DNA of 64,000 nucleotides from NCBI GenBank assembly GCA_030035585.1, contig CM057464.1:29963465-30027464 (forward strand). The letters are read 5' to 3'. Positions 48,801 to 59,780 of this stretch are shown one piece after another (the first letter of the stretch is position 1; each line of letters starts with the position of its first letter). Both the position numbers and the translations under genes were made by a program. This DNA is from Dugong dugon. Lineage: Eukaryota; Chordata; Mammalia; Sirenia; Dugongidae. The notes beneath the pieces were generated by a model that saw only the letters and a list, made by a program, of their open reading frames with translations, was not told the origin of the DNA and ran no database searches.

Positions 48801-49704
48801 TGGTATAAATCGTCCTCTGAGGGCTGCCTTTGCTGTGTCCTAAAGGTTTTGGTATGATGTTTTCATTATAATTTGATTCTAGGAGTTTTTTGATTCCATC
48901 TCTGATTTTTCTATTATCCAGTGGTTTGTAAGCAAAGTGGTATTCAGTTTCCATGTAATTGATTTTTTTTTCCTTGCTCTTTCTGCTGCTGATTTCTACC
49001 TTGATGGTTTTGCAGTCAGAGGAGATACTTTGTATTATCTCAGTGTTTTGGATCTTCTTGAGGATCACTCTGTGGCCTAAGATGTAGTCTATTCTGGAGA
49101 ACTTTCCATGTGCATTGGAAAAGAATGTGTACTTTGCAGCTGTAGGGTTAAGGGTTGTTTATATGTCTATGAGGTGAAGTTGGCTGATTGTGCCCTTTAG
49201 GTCTTCTGTATCATTGTTTAGTTTCTTTTTGGATGTTCTGTCCTTTACCAAGAGTGGTGTGTTGAAGTCTCCTACTATTATTGTGGAACTTTCAATTTTT
49301 TCTTTGCAGTGCTGCTAGAGTTTGTTTTATGTATTTTGGAGCCCTGTCATTGGGTGTGTAGATGTTTATTATGGTTATGTCTTCATGATGGTTAGTCCCA
49401 TTGATCATTATATAGTGTCTTTTGTCTTTTCTGGTGTATTTTGTTTTAAAGTCTATTTTATCTGAGATTAATTTCGCCACTTCTGCTCTTTTTTGGTAAT
49501 TGTTTGCTTGATATATTTTTTCCAACCTTTGACTTTTAAAAAATTCACATCTTTTTTTCTAAGGTGTGTCTTTTGTAGACAGCATATTAATGGATATTGG
49601 TTTTTTTTTTCTTTCCATTCTGTCACTCTCCATCTCTTTAGGGGTGCATTTAGGCCTTTTATATTCAGTGTAATTATTGATAGGTGTGAGTTTATTTCTG
49701 TCAT
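45875..49704 (-). pseudogene. Broken L1 ORF2, lineage A
   Basis: The start MTEINSHLSIITLNIKGLNA lies at 49704, followed by the endonuclease N-terminus with a CCLQKTHLRKKD motif. A 263-codon open block (48092-47301) holds most of the reverse transcriptase: [39 protein letters not shown] and an intact FADD at 47589-47600. The C-terminal cysteine region is altered: [11 protein letters not shown] is present, but the following His/Cys run is frameshifted near 46260. It ends RPLL and a stop at 45875. About 1277 codons is the normal length, with several frameshifts. Confidence 0.92.
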
Positions 49705-50139
49705 TTTGTAGTGCTTTTTCTTGTGGTGCAGATGTTTTCTTTGTTCCTCTAACTCTCCTGTGCTGAATTCCTTTCGTTTGTGGATTTTCTTTTACTTCAT
49801 TTGTTTTTGTAGGTTTTGTTTTTGAAGGTTTTGTTTTTACTGAGACTTTATGTTTTTCCTCTTTATTTTGATCAGTAAGTTTGTTAACTTTATTTGTGGT
49901 TACTGTGAAATTTACACTTATCTTTCTAAGTTTGTAGCAGTCTATTATTATGTGGTATCGCCTTGCTTTCCTCTCCATTAGAAGGTTCTATACCTACACT
50001 GTTTATTCCCTTTTATTGTTCTGATGTTGTCATTTACAGACTAACTGTTCTGATTCCCTGCTGTATTTCTTTTGGTTTTGGACAGTCTTTGAGAGTTCAT
50101 TTCCTAGATTGGTATCTGGCTAGTACGATCCTGCATCGA

Positions 50140-51120
50140 GATTCAGCCTGTGAGCTGAAGTTATTTGTTCTCAGATCGAAGGGCTCCCTTTAATAATTAT
50201 TGTAAGTTTGGTTTGGTTTTTACATATTCCCTTAATTTTTGTTTATCTGGAAATGACCTAATTTTCACCATCATATTTGAATGAGAGTTTTCTGGGATAT
50301 ATTATTCTTGGCTGGCAATTTTTTTTATTTCAAGGTTTTATATATTTCCTCTCATTTCTTTCTTGCCTGCTTGGTTTCTGCCTAATAATATGAGCTTAGT
50401 CTTATTGTTTCTTCTCTGTATGTGACTTTTTTTTTAATTGAGCTGCTCTCAGGATTCTTTGTCTTTGGTTTTAGTGAGTGTAATTATGATACGCCTTGGT
50501 GATTTTCTTTTGGAGTCTATCCTATATAGGGATGGTGGAGCTTCTTGGATGGTCAGCTTTTCATCTTTCATAATGTTGGGGAAGTTTTTTGCCAGCCGTT
50601 CTTCAATGATCCTCTCTGTGTTTTCTGTTTTCTCCCCCTGTTCTGGAACTCCGATCACTCACAAATTTTTGCATTTGATTGTGTCCCACATAATTCTCAG
50701 GGTCTCTTCATTTTTCGTTGTTCTTTTTTCTGATTTTTCCTCAAACAGGTTCGTATCCAAGTGTTTGTCTTCAATTTCACTGATCCTGTCTTCCACCTTT
50801 TCAAACCTGCTCCTCAGCCCTTCTATGGCATTGTCCATTTCTGAAATCTTGTTGTTTAGCTTTTGGATTTCTAATAGTTGTTTTTGTATGATTTCTAGTT
50901 GTGAATTTATTTTGGCGTTTTGTTCCTGCATTATTTTCCTGAATTCTTCTATTTTTGTCTGTATTTCCCATGAATTTGTGTATTTTTCCCTCATTTTTGT
51001 CTACTTTTTGCTTCAACTCTTTGATAGCTCAGAATATTACAGATTTGAATTCCTTATCAGGTAGTTCTAGTGCCTTTTCCTCTACTGGAAAGTCATCTGG
51101 TGTTTTATTTTGGACGCCTA
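50140..51120 (-). pseudogene. Broken L1 ORF1, lineage A
   Basis: The coiled-coil half is open at 50994-50659 (EIIQKQLLEIQKLNNKISEM, then NEETLRIMWDTIKCKNL). The RNA-binding middle continues in another frame at 50658-50449 (VPEQGEKTENTERIIEERLA). The C-terminal end is deduced from the copy at 305-1260. Start and end are approximate. Confidence 0.8.
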
Positions 51121-52860
51121 CTGGAACCATCCTGTCCTGTTTTTGTAAACGTTTTGATATTGTCTGTCTGCTGTCTTCAGGGCATTCACTAGTTATTTTC
51201 CTCGTTTATTGTTTGTAGATTTGTTTGTTTCATCCTCCTTTTTTGTTTGATTTGTCTATGTCTGAGTATGTGGGCTGTCTGTTCTTTGTTGTTTGCTTGT
51301 CTTTGGGCGTGGTACTTTTCACTTCCTTCTCCAGTTTTAAGAGTCAGTCGCTTAGATATGGTACAGCAGTGGAGGTCTAGCTGAAGAGGAGTTACTGGGA
51401 TGGGTTGTTTGTGGCACTTACTACAGCCACCAAGGTGGGCTGGTAATCAGTGCAGGACAGGTTCTGGTAGGCCGCACCTGGGCTGCGTGGTGGTGTGATG
51501 TTAAGCACGTGGTGCAGGTAGGCAGGATGGGGGGAGGAGATTGTGATGTATGGAGCTAAGATGGGTATGGGAGAGAGGAGAGGGGAACAGGTGCCAAAAA
51601 CATACAAACAAACAAAAAATGTGTGCTGGGAGAGCTTGACTTTGGAGTGGAGAGATGAGAGGCTATGAATTGGAGAAAAGCAAAAAGGAGAAGAAGAAAA
51701 AGAAAAGGAAAGAAAAAAAGAAATAAATAAGAATTAGAAAGAAAGAAGAAAAGAAAAGCTCACACGGATCCCTCCGGATTCAGCAAGGTATGGGTAAGTT
51801 GCTTCCAGGTTGTGAAGTACAGCATAGCTGGAAGGAGTAGAGCTGTCACTCAGTACCATATATTCAGGGGACAGGAAGAGAAGGAATGTATAGAGAGATG
51901 AGAAACTGAGTAATGAAGAAAGACAAAAAGGGAAAAAGAGGGAAAAGAAAACAAAACAAACAAATAATTTAAAAAAAAAAAACAAGAAACCCCCCCAAAG
52001 AAAAACAGACCAAAAAAGCCCCCAAAAAAACAAGAAAAAAGAAATGCCCTCAGGGATCCCTCTGCGCATATGCGCAAACTTAGGGAGTAGTTCCCAAGCT
52101 GCGCAGTACTGCCCTTCAAAAATGGGCTCCCAATTCGAGAAAAGAAAAAGAAAGCAAACAAACAAATAATTCAAAACAAACAAGCAAACAAAAGCCCCAG
52201 TATTCCACTGATGTGGTAGTACAGGCCAGAAAGCAGTTTTACATTCAAGCGGCATTTCACAGCCTTTGAGGAAGAAGCAAAGATGGCGAACAGAGCCAGG
52301 TATTTGAGAGAAAGGAGGAGGAGTTGGTGAGAGGCAAGGAAGAAATCTAAAGAAGCAGAAAATAAGCAACACCATCAGCCAACAAATGGCACTTAGGGAG
52401 CCAGCCAGTGTGGGTGGGTGGAATCCAAGAAACTCCGGAGTGAAGGTGGTGCTTCTTGCCCAAGAGACTGGCTGTAGGAAGCAGAGGAGGCTGAGTAGGG
52501 GTGAAGAAAGGTGGGGGGTGGGAAAGCATATATTGCTAGGGTTACCGGTTGTTCTGTCTCCTGCTGGAAGCTCCGTGAAGCTGCTTTCCTGTACCCCCTG
52601 TTTGCTGATCTCTGATAGGAGTCCAAGATGGTGGATCCATGCTGCATTAGCTGATAGGGGACCTCTGCGTGTGTCTCGCCTCCCTCCCTCTTCTCTCTCA
52701 GTTTCTTATTCCATTCGTTGCTTGGCTGAGTTCTTTATCTCTTTATTTGATGCTTATTATTTCAGGATTGCCATTTTCTCTGTTGGCTTAGTTTTCTGCA
52801 TCTGTGCAGTGGAGGGATGGTGTGGTGCTTCTGCCTAGAGCGCCATGTTGCCCAGAAGTC
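51121..52860 (-). promoter_or_regulatory. L1-A 5' UTR with repeated units, putative internal promoter
   Basis: Two to three related units, each beginning with a 'ccccagggatcc'-like core, are separated by A/G-rich tracts (plus-strand cores near 51768, 52047 and 52193). The lineage-A copy at 1-2836 shows two equivalent cores, near 2008 and 2167. This leader shares no visible sequence with the L1-B leader. Promoter role is inferred from the family. Confidence 0.6.
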
Positions 52861-52876
52861 CTGGCAGTTCCCTTTT
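52861..52876. repeat. Target-site duplication of the inserted L1-A block, right copy
   Basis: CTGGCAGTTCCCTTTT, with the RTE continuing directly after it. Confidence 0.93.
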
Positions 52877-54178
52877 GATGTACTGCTGCAACCGCTTTTG
52901 AGTGATCTTCAGGAAAATTTTACTTGCATGTTATATTAATGATATTATTCAATAATTTCTGCATTTGGTTGGATCACATTTCTTTGGAATGGGTACAGAT
53001 ACGGATCTCTTCCAGTAGGTTGACCAGGTAACTGTCTTCCAAATTTCTTGGGTGAGCCAGTGTTGCAGCCATTTGTTGAAACATATCAGTTGGTATTCAG
53101 TCAATTTCTGGGGCCTTATTTTTTGCCAGTGCCTTCAGTGCAGCCTGGACCTCTTCCTTCAGTGCCATCACTTCTTGATCATATGTTACCTCTTGAAATG
53201 GATGAACATCGACCAATTATTTTTTGGTACAGTGACTGCATATTCCTTCCATCTTCTTTTGATGCTTCCTGTGTCATTTAATATTTTCCCTGTAGAATCC
53301 TTCAGTATTGCAACTCGAGGCTTGAATTTTGTCTTCAGTTCTTTCAGGTTGTGAAATGCCGAGCATGTTCTTCCCTTTTGGTTTTCTATCTCCAGGTCTT
53401 TACACATTTCATTATAATACTTTATTTTGGCTTCTCAAGCAGCCCTTTGAAGTCTTTTGTTCACTCTTTTACATCATCATTTCTTCTGTTTGCTTTAGCT
53501 ACTCTTTGTTCAGGAGCAGCTTTCAGAGTCTCTTCTGACATCCATTTTGTTCTTTTCTTTCTTTCCTGTCTTTTTAATGACCTCTTGCTTTCTTCATGTA
53601 TGATGTTCTTGATGTCATTCCACAACTGGTCTGGTCTTCGGTCATTAGTGTTCAATGTGTCAAAACCATTTTTGAGATGGTCTCTAAATTTAAGTAGGTT
53701 GTACTCAAGGTTGTACTCTGGCTATCATTGACTTGTGCGAATTTTCTTCAACTTCAACTTGAACTTGCATATGAGCAATTGATGGTCTGTTCCACAGCTG
53801 TCCCCTAGCCTTGTTCTGAATGATGATATTGAGGTTTTCCATCATCTCTTTCCATAGATGTAGTCAGTTTGATTCCTGTGTATTCCACCTGTTGACGCCC
53901 ACGTGTATAGTCACTGTTTATGATGTTGAAGAAAGGTATTTGCAATGAAGATGTTGCTGGTTTGCAAAATTCTATCGTGAGATGTCTGGCATTGTTTCTA
54001 TCACCAGGGCCATATTTTCCAACTATCTGTCCTTTGTCTTTGTTTCCAAATTTAGCATTCCAATCACCAGTAATTATTAATGCATCTTGATTTCATGTTT
54101 GATCAATTTCAGACTGCAGAAGTTGATAAAGTCTTCAATTCTTCATCTTTGCTCTTAGTGGTTGCTGCAGAAATTTGA
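52877..54178 (-). mobile_element. RTE (BovB-like) LINE, 5' part, endonuclease and linker
   Basis: On the minus strand, the 5' end lies in the endonuclease domain. GDWNAKFGNKDKG is decodable near 54070, with the endonuclease Asp/Asn motif retained. The linker is open at 53655-53461 (TNDRRPDQLWNDIKNIIHEE) and 53407-53186. Together with 43254-44459 it gives about 2.5 kb of RTE, 5'-truncated relative to a full element of about 3.2 kb. Confidence 0.87.
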
Positions 54179-54179
54179 A

Positions 54180-54895
54180 TTATCCACTGGGATGGTTATA
54201 ATAATAATAATAAAGGTAAAAAATGTGCTGTGTTCTCTAGTCTTGGAAGTGGAGAAATTTAAACCCTCATACATTGCTAGTGGAATGTAAAATGGTGCGA
54301 CCACTGGGAAAACAGTTTGGCAATTCATTAAAAAGTTAAATATGGAATCACCATGACTCCTAGTTAAAACCCAAAACAATCGAAAAGAGACATTCAAACA
54401 AAAACTTATACATAAATGTTTATAGCAATAGCCAGCTGGTAGAAACATTGTAAACGTCCATCAGCTGATGTATGGATAAACAAAATATGGTCTATCTATA
54501 AAATGGAATATTATTAAGTCATTAAAAAGGAATGAAGTACTGATACGTGCTAAAACATGGTGACACTCGAAAATATGCTAAGTGAAAGCAACCAGACACA
54601 AAAGGTCACATATTGTATGATTCCATTTATATGAAGTATTAGAATACATAAATCTATACAGATATAAAACAGATTAGTGTTTGCCAGCGTCTGGGGGTGG
54701 GAGGGATGAAATAATGGGGAGTGGCTGCTTAATGGACATGGGATTTACTTTTGCAGTGATGAAAATGGTTTGGAACTAGATAGTAGTGATGGTTGCACAA
54801 CATTGTGAATGTATTAACTGCCACTGAACTGTACATTTTAAAACGGTTAATTTTATGTAACGTGAATTTAACCTCAATAAAAAAATTTGTATTAT
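54180..54895 (+). repeat. Old L1M LINE, part 2 (outer layer of nest)
   Basis: It resumes the element of 42795-43253: 'tgggatggttataataataa', 'gtaaaatggtgcgaccactg', then the 3' UTR to an A-run at about 54882. Confidence 0.87.
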
Positions 54896-55189
54896 TTCTT
54901 ATAAAACATTCTGTATTGCTTAAACTTTTTACCATATGCAAATATTATATTTTAATTAAAAGAGAGAGTGTTGAAATTTAAACCTTTACAAATTATTTTC
55001 TTGCAGAGTTTTTTATTTGGTCTTTACAGCAATGCTGTGAAATAGATTTGAAAAACATTCTCACTTTATAACTTGAGGATCTTGAGCTGCAAAATTGTTT
55101 AGTACCAAGTTCATAAGACCTGTAGCATGCTAGAATTTACTTATAAGTTATAATGTTAATGAGATTGTATAGTCATTTTTGAAGTCAAC
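54896..55189. other. AT-rich DNA with a possible MIR scrap
   Basis: The text at 55040-55140 faintly resembles antisense MIR (aacttgaggatcttgagctg). Nothing else was seen. Confidence 0.35.
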
Positions 55190-55335
55190 TTAGTAACATT
55201 TATAAAAATTAAAAATGTTTATGCCCTTATATTTAACCTTTTTACTTCTTGACTTTATTCTCCATAAACATTGCCATAAGTGCTTGAGTAGAGGTCTACA
55301 AGGAAGTTTGTTGCAGCATTCCTTGTAAAGACAAC
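55190..55335 (+). repeat. Old L1M LINE fragment, part 1
   Basis: 'ggaagtttgttgcagcattc' is the L1 ORF2-end phrase. It continues after the LTR at 55727. Confidence 0.5.
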
Positions 55336-55721
55336 TGTCTTAGTTATCTAGTGCTGCTATAAGAGAAATACTACAAGTGGGTGGCTCTAAGGAAATGAAG
55401 TTTATTTTCTCACAGTTAGGAGGCTAGTAGTCTGAAATCAGGGCACCAGGTCTAGGGGAAGTCTTTCTACTGTTCTTCACAGTTTCTTGGAAATCTTTAT
55501 GTGAAGTGACATCTACCTTTCTACATTTGTACTTCCTTGCTTCTGTGCCTAATCTGCTCTTTTTATATCTTAAAAGTGATTGGGTTAAAGATACACCATA
55601 CACTGATATGACCTCATTAACATAACAAAGCCAAGTCTTTTCCCAAATGGTGTTATAGCCACAGGTATAGGGGTTAGTATTCTAACATATATTTTGTGAG
55701 GATATAATTCAATCCATAAGA
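55336..55721 (-). mobile_element. Solo LTR, ERVL-MaLR (MLT1-like), ancient
   Basis: It starts TGTCTTAGTTATCTAGTGCT on the plus strand, the antisense of the MaLR LTR 3' end, and carries the MaLR phrases 'gtttattttctcacagttag' and 'tgacctcattaacataacaa'. A 5-bp duplication (RCAAC) lies at 55331-55335 and 55722-55726. No internal region is present. It is an old, decayed fossil. Confidence 0.7.
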
Positions 55722-55726
55722 GCAAC

Positions 55727-56095
55727 CATTGGGAATTTTCTAAATATGCATGAATATGAAACTGGTTAAATACTGAAAAACTACACAGCCTTTGACAAGA
55801 ACAATGTACGCAATCTATGGACAAGTGAAATATGCTCATGCTATATCAAGCGAAAAAAATAAACTTATAAAAGATTGTATATATTTTTGATTCATACTTA
55901 AATATGATAGTAATAATAATGATTATGTTCATGTTCTCAGGAAAAAGTTGTGTTTACATGCATCAAATTTCTTAAGAGTGGTTATTTTTGAGGAGTAGAA
56001 TTTTTTAAAGGCTTTTGTTTTCAAGTTATGCCTATGTACCATCTGTATTTAATTCAGCATTGTGTAATATTTGTAATGAGAATATCTAAAAGTAA
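55727..56095 (+). repeat. Old L1M LINE fragment, part 2 (3' UTR)
   Basis: 'actggttaaatactgaaaaa' and 'caagcgaaaaaaataaactt' match L1M 3' text and continue 55190-55335. Confidence 0.5.
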
Positions 56096-56234
56096 AATGA
56101 CAAAAACACAAGCCAATTAAAATAGATTATTTCCATATATAACACTGTATATAACATTGTATAAGTTTGACTTCCTTTCCTAATAATTCAGTCAGGTTAC
56201 TGTAACAGTTTGTTATTCCTGACCCCTTAAGGAA

Positions 56235-56420
56235 AGCAGTCTGATATAAAAGCATCTCTAGGTAATTGAATATTGGAAGAGCTGCATCTGAATCAAAATT
56301 CTGTCCTTTCTTCAGCAAATCATGTAACATAGCTGAGCCAGTTTTCTCATTTATAAAATGAGGGTAATAAAAATATATAGAATGCTGTCAGAGGATTAAA
56401 TCAGATAAATTTAAAATCAA
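56235..56420 (+). repeat. MIR SINE
   Basis: The MIR core and tail are clear: 'ccagttttctcatttataaa', 'atgagggtaataa', 'aggattaaatcagataaatt'. Confidence 0.75.
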
Positions 56421-56494
56421 ATTGACAACTAAAATTATATTATAAATAAATATTATAATTAGGTAGATAAAAACTTCACCACCTATCTGTTTGT

Positions 56495-56925
56495 TGCACT
56501 GCGGTGGCTTGTGTGTTGCTGTGACGTTCTAAGCTATGGCACCAATATTTCAAATACCAGCAGGGTCATTTATGATGGCCACGTTTCAGCAGAGCCTCCA
56601 GACTAAGGCAGACTAGGAAGAAAAGTCTGGCTATCTACTTCTGAAAATTTGCCAATGAAAACCTTATGGATCACAAGAGAATATTTTCTGACATGCATGT
56701 TTGGACATGTCATTAGCAGAGAGAAATCACTGGAGGAGGACATCATGTTTTGTGAAGTAAAGGGCCAGCGAGGGAAAGAGAGACCCTCGATGAGATGGAC
56801 TGGCACAATAGCTTCAATGATGGACTTGAATATGCTGGACATCATAAGGTTGATGCAGGACTGGGCAATACTGTATGTAAAGTCTCCATGAGTAGGAGTT
56901 GACTTGATGGCAGCTATCTGTCATA
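56495..56925 (+). repeat. tRNA-derived SINE with long RTE-derived tail
   Basis: The SINE body ('gccaatgaaaaccttatgga') is joined to about 230 bp of RTE 3' sequence at about 56693-56925. That tail includes 'tttggacatgtcattagcag' and 'agaccctcgatgagatggac', which match the complement of 5590-5720 in the RTE. It ends 'ttgacttgatggcagctatc'. The copies at 28129 and 32103 have only the last about 80 bp of this tail. The head (56495-56540) is diverged. Confidence 0.75.
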
Positions 56926-57559
56926 TATCTCTCTATCTAAAAGCTATTTTCTTAAGAGGTATGATCATACTTCCTAGACACCTGTCCAATAATTTTCAAA
57001 AAAGTGAAAAATGCTTGGATACTTTGATGTATCTATGTGGGTTGTCAAGGGCCAGGTTGACCACCAGCTCTAAGGCAGAGGAGAAGGGAAAGAGATCCAT
57101 ATCATAGAAGTTAAAAAGAATTAAGAGCTCCTGGGTGAAATTCAGATTCAGTGTTGAGAAGAAAAGATTAGTAGCATTATCTGACCCTAAACTTGTCCTT
57201 TAGTCCAGTAAGGATTGTTATGATTATTTTGTGGTTATTTGTTTCCAATTTATCAACTCAAGTTTTGAGGGTGATTTGTTGATTGGCCCAGTCTACTGTG
57301 CCATTAAGATTTGTCTGAAATATTGTAAGCTATGAGTACACTATTAATTTGCTGTTATCATTCCTACATCAGGGTTAATTGAATTATTTCCCATAGGGGG
57401 GAAACATATTAATGTAATTAAAGTTTACACAACGCATTTCTTTATGAAATATTTAGGGATTGAAAAGGCACAGTGCAATTTAGATACTTAAATATTTAAC
57501 AATATAAAAGAACATTCTATTTTATTGTGATATTAATCTCATTTATGATTTTTTAAATC
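56926..57559. other. AT-rich DNA, nothing recognised
   Basis: No exon, repeat or RNA gene is supported in this stretch. Confidence 0.4.
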
Positions 57560-58340
57560 TTTTATCCCATTTTAAATTAGGAAATATTTCAAATATATGA
57601 AAACAATAGAGATTAAAAATGAAATCTGTGTTTCCTCTTCTCAGATCTATCAAGTCCTAATGTTTTGCCATGTTTACTACAGATATTTTTACAAAGTAAA
57701 ATAATTCAGAAACATTTGAATATTCCTTATACGCCCATTGAAAACCTTCTTCCCTACTCAGAGATAATGACTGCATTGAAATCGGTGCTGCTTATTGCCA
57801 TGTACTTTCCCAGACTAAGAGTACATAGTTAGGTATCCACAAACAATATAAAGTATTGGTTTGCAAGTTTTGAAATTTTATGCAAATGTATATTACATTG
57901 CATGCATTCTTGTCCAGCTTGCTTTCTTGACTCAGCATTATTTTTGCCATTATTCATATTAATGCATTCAGTTTTTTTCATCATATTAACTTTTATTTAG
58001 TATTCCATTATATATATGTATCTGAGATTTTAAAATTATTTTAACTTAATTCCATTATTTGTCCTATTATAAACAATGTTGCTGTAAATATTCATATGCA
58101 TGTTCCCGTATGCGTATGCACAGGTTTTTCTCAACTATACACCCAGATGTAGAATTTTAGGCTCAAAGAATATGCACATTCTTAACTTTATTAAATATTG
58201 CAGAATTACTATCAGAGTAGAAGAGTTCCCATTCTCTATACCATCTTAAACACATTTTTAATTTTTGCCATTCTGGTGGATGTTAAATTGTTTCATTATT
58301 TTAATTAGCATTTCACAGATTACTAATGGGATTAGTATCT
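57560..58340 (-). repeat. Old L1M LINE, 3' UTR and ORF2 end
   Basis: In reverse, this is the old L1 3' end: 'cagcttgctttcttgactca', 'acaatgttgctgtaaatatt', 'attctggtggatgttaaatt', 'taattagcatttcacagatt'. It abuts the young L1-B in the same orientation. Confidence 0.7.
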
Positions 58341-59753
58341 TTCCACTGATTGGATGTGTCATAGTCAAACATTTTTTCCCAGTCTGTAGGTCGTCTTTTT
58401 GCTTTTTTGGTGAAATCTTTTGATGAGCATAAGTGTTTGATTTTTAGGAGCTCCCAGTGATCTAGTTTATCTTCTGGTGTTTGTGCATTGTTAGTTATGG
58501 TTTGTATTCTGTTTATGCCATGTATTAGGGCTCCTAGCATTGTCCCTGTTTTCTTCCATGATCTTTATCATTCTAGATTTTATATTTAGGTCTTCGATCC
58601 ATTTTAGGTTAGTTTTTGTGCATGGTTTGAGGTATGGGTCTTGTTTCAGTTTTTTGCAGATGAATATCCAGTTATGCCAGCACCATTTGTTAAAGAGACT
58701 GTCTTTTCCCCAGTTAACAGATCTGGGCCTTTGTCAAATATAAGCTGCTCATAGGTGGATGAATTTACTTCTGGATTCTCAATTCTGTTCCATTGGTCTT
58801 TGTTTGTATCTGTCGTTGTACCACTACCAGGCTGTTTTGACTACAGTGGCAGTATAATAGGTTCTAAAATCCAGTAGTGTGAGGCTCCCCACTTTGTTCT
58901 TCTTCAGCAATGCTTTACTTATCTGGGGCCTCTTCCCTTTCCATATGAAGTTGGTGATTTTTTTTTCCATCTCATTAAAAAATACCATTGGAATTTGAAT
59001 TGGGATTGCATTGTATCTGTAGACCACTTTGGGACATTTTCACAATGTTGAGTCTTTCTATCCATGAGCAAGGTATGTTTTCCCACTTATGCAGATCTCT
59101 TTTGGTTTCTTGCATTAGTGTCTTATAGTTTTCTTTGTATAGGTCCTTTACGTCTTTGGTTAGATTTATTCCTAAGTATTTTATCTTCTTGGGGGCTATT
59201 GTAAATGGTATTGATTTGGTGATTTCATCTTGGAAGTTCTCTTTATTGGTGTGGAGGAATCCAACTGATTTTTGTACGTTTATCTTGTATCCTGAAACTT
59301 TGCTGAAATCTTCTATTAGTTCCAGTAGTTTTCTTGAGGATTCTTTGGGGTTTTCTGCATATAAGATCATATCATCTCCAAATAGAGATGCTTTTCCTTA
59401 CCAGTTTGGATGCCGTTTATTTCTTTTTCTAGTCTAATTGCTCTGACTAGGACCTCCAGCACAATGTTGAATAAGAGTTTTGATAAAAGGGCATCCTTGT
59501 CTGGTTCCTGTTCTCAAGGGGAATGCTTTCAGACTCTCTCCATTTAGGATGATGTTGGCAGTCGGCTTTGTACAAATGCCCTTTATTTTGTTGACGAATT
59601 TCTCTTCTATTCCTATTTTGCTGAGAGTTTTTATCATGAATGAGAGTTGGACTTTGTCAAATGCCTTTTCTGCATTGATTGATAAGATCATGTGGTTCTT
59701 GTCTTTTGTCTTATTTATGTGACGGATTACATTGATTGTTTTTCTCATGTTTA

Positions 59754-59780
59754 ACCCCACCCCACCCCACCCCACCCCCC
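59754..59780. repeat. (CCCCA)n short tandem repeat
   Basis: Four to five ccacc/ccccac units followed by a C-run lie inside ORF2 of L1-B copy 3. They are absent from copies 1 and 2. Confidence 0.95.

Larger units (their letters stand above)
44956..52860 (-). mobile_element. Full-length L1 LINE, lineage A
   Basis: The antisense poly(A) tail is at 44956-44972, preceded by ttctttctttctttc. In element order, the 5' terminus ACTTCTGGGCAACATGGCGC lies at 52860, the 5' UTR runs to about 51120, ORF1 to about 50140, ORF2 49704-45875, and the 3' UTR to 44973. It inserted into an RTE; the 16-bp duplication lies outside the extra 3' material at 44460-44955. At about 7.9 kb it is the longest L1 here. Frames are broken, but the reverse transcriptase core is still open. 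Confidence 0.94.

Noticed and set aside
55260-55335. Minus-strand open frame with splice-like ends
   Set aside because: The text matches the end of an old L1 on the plus strand, so it is not a host exon.
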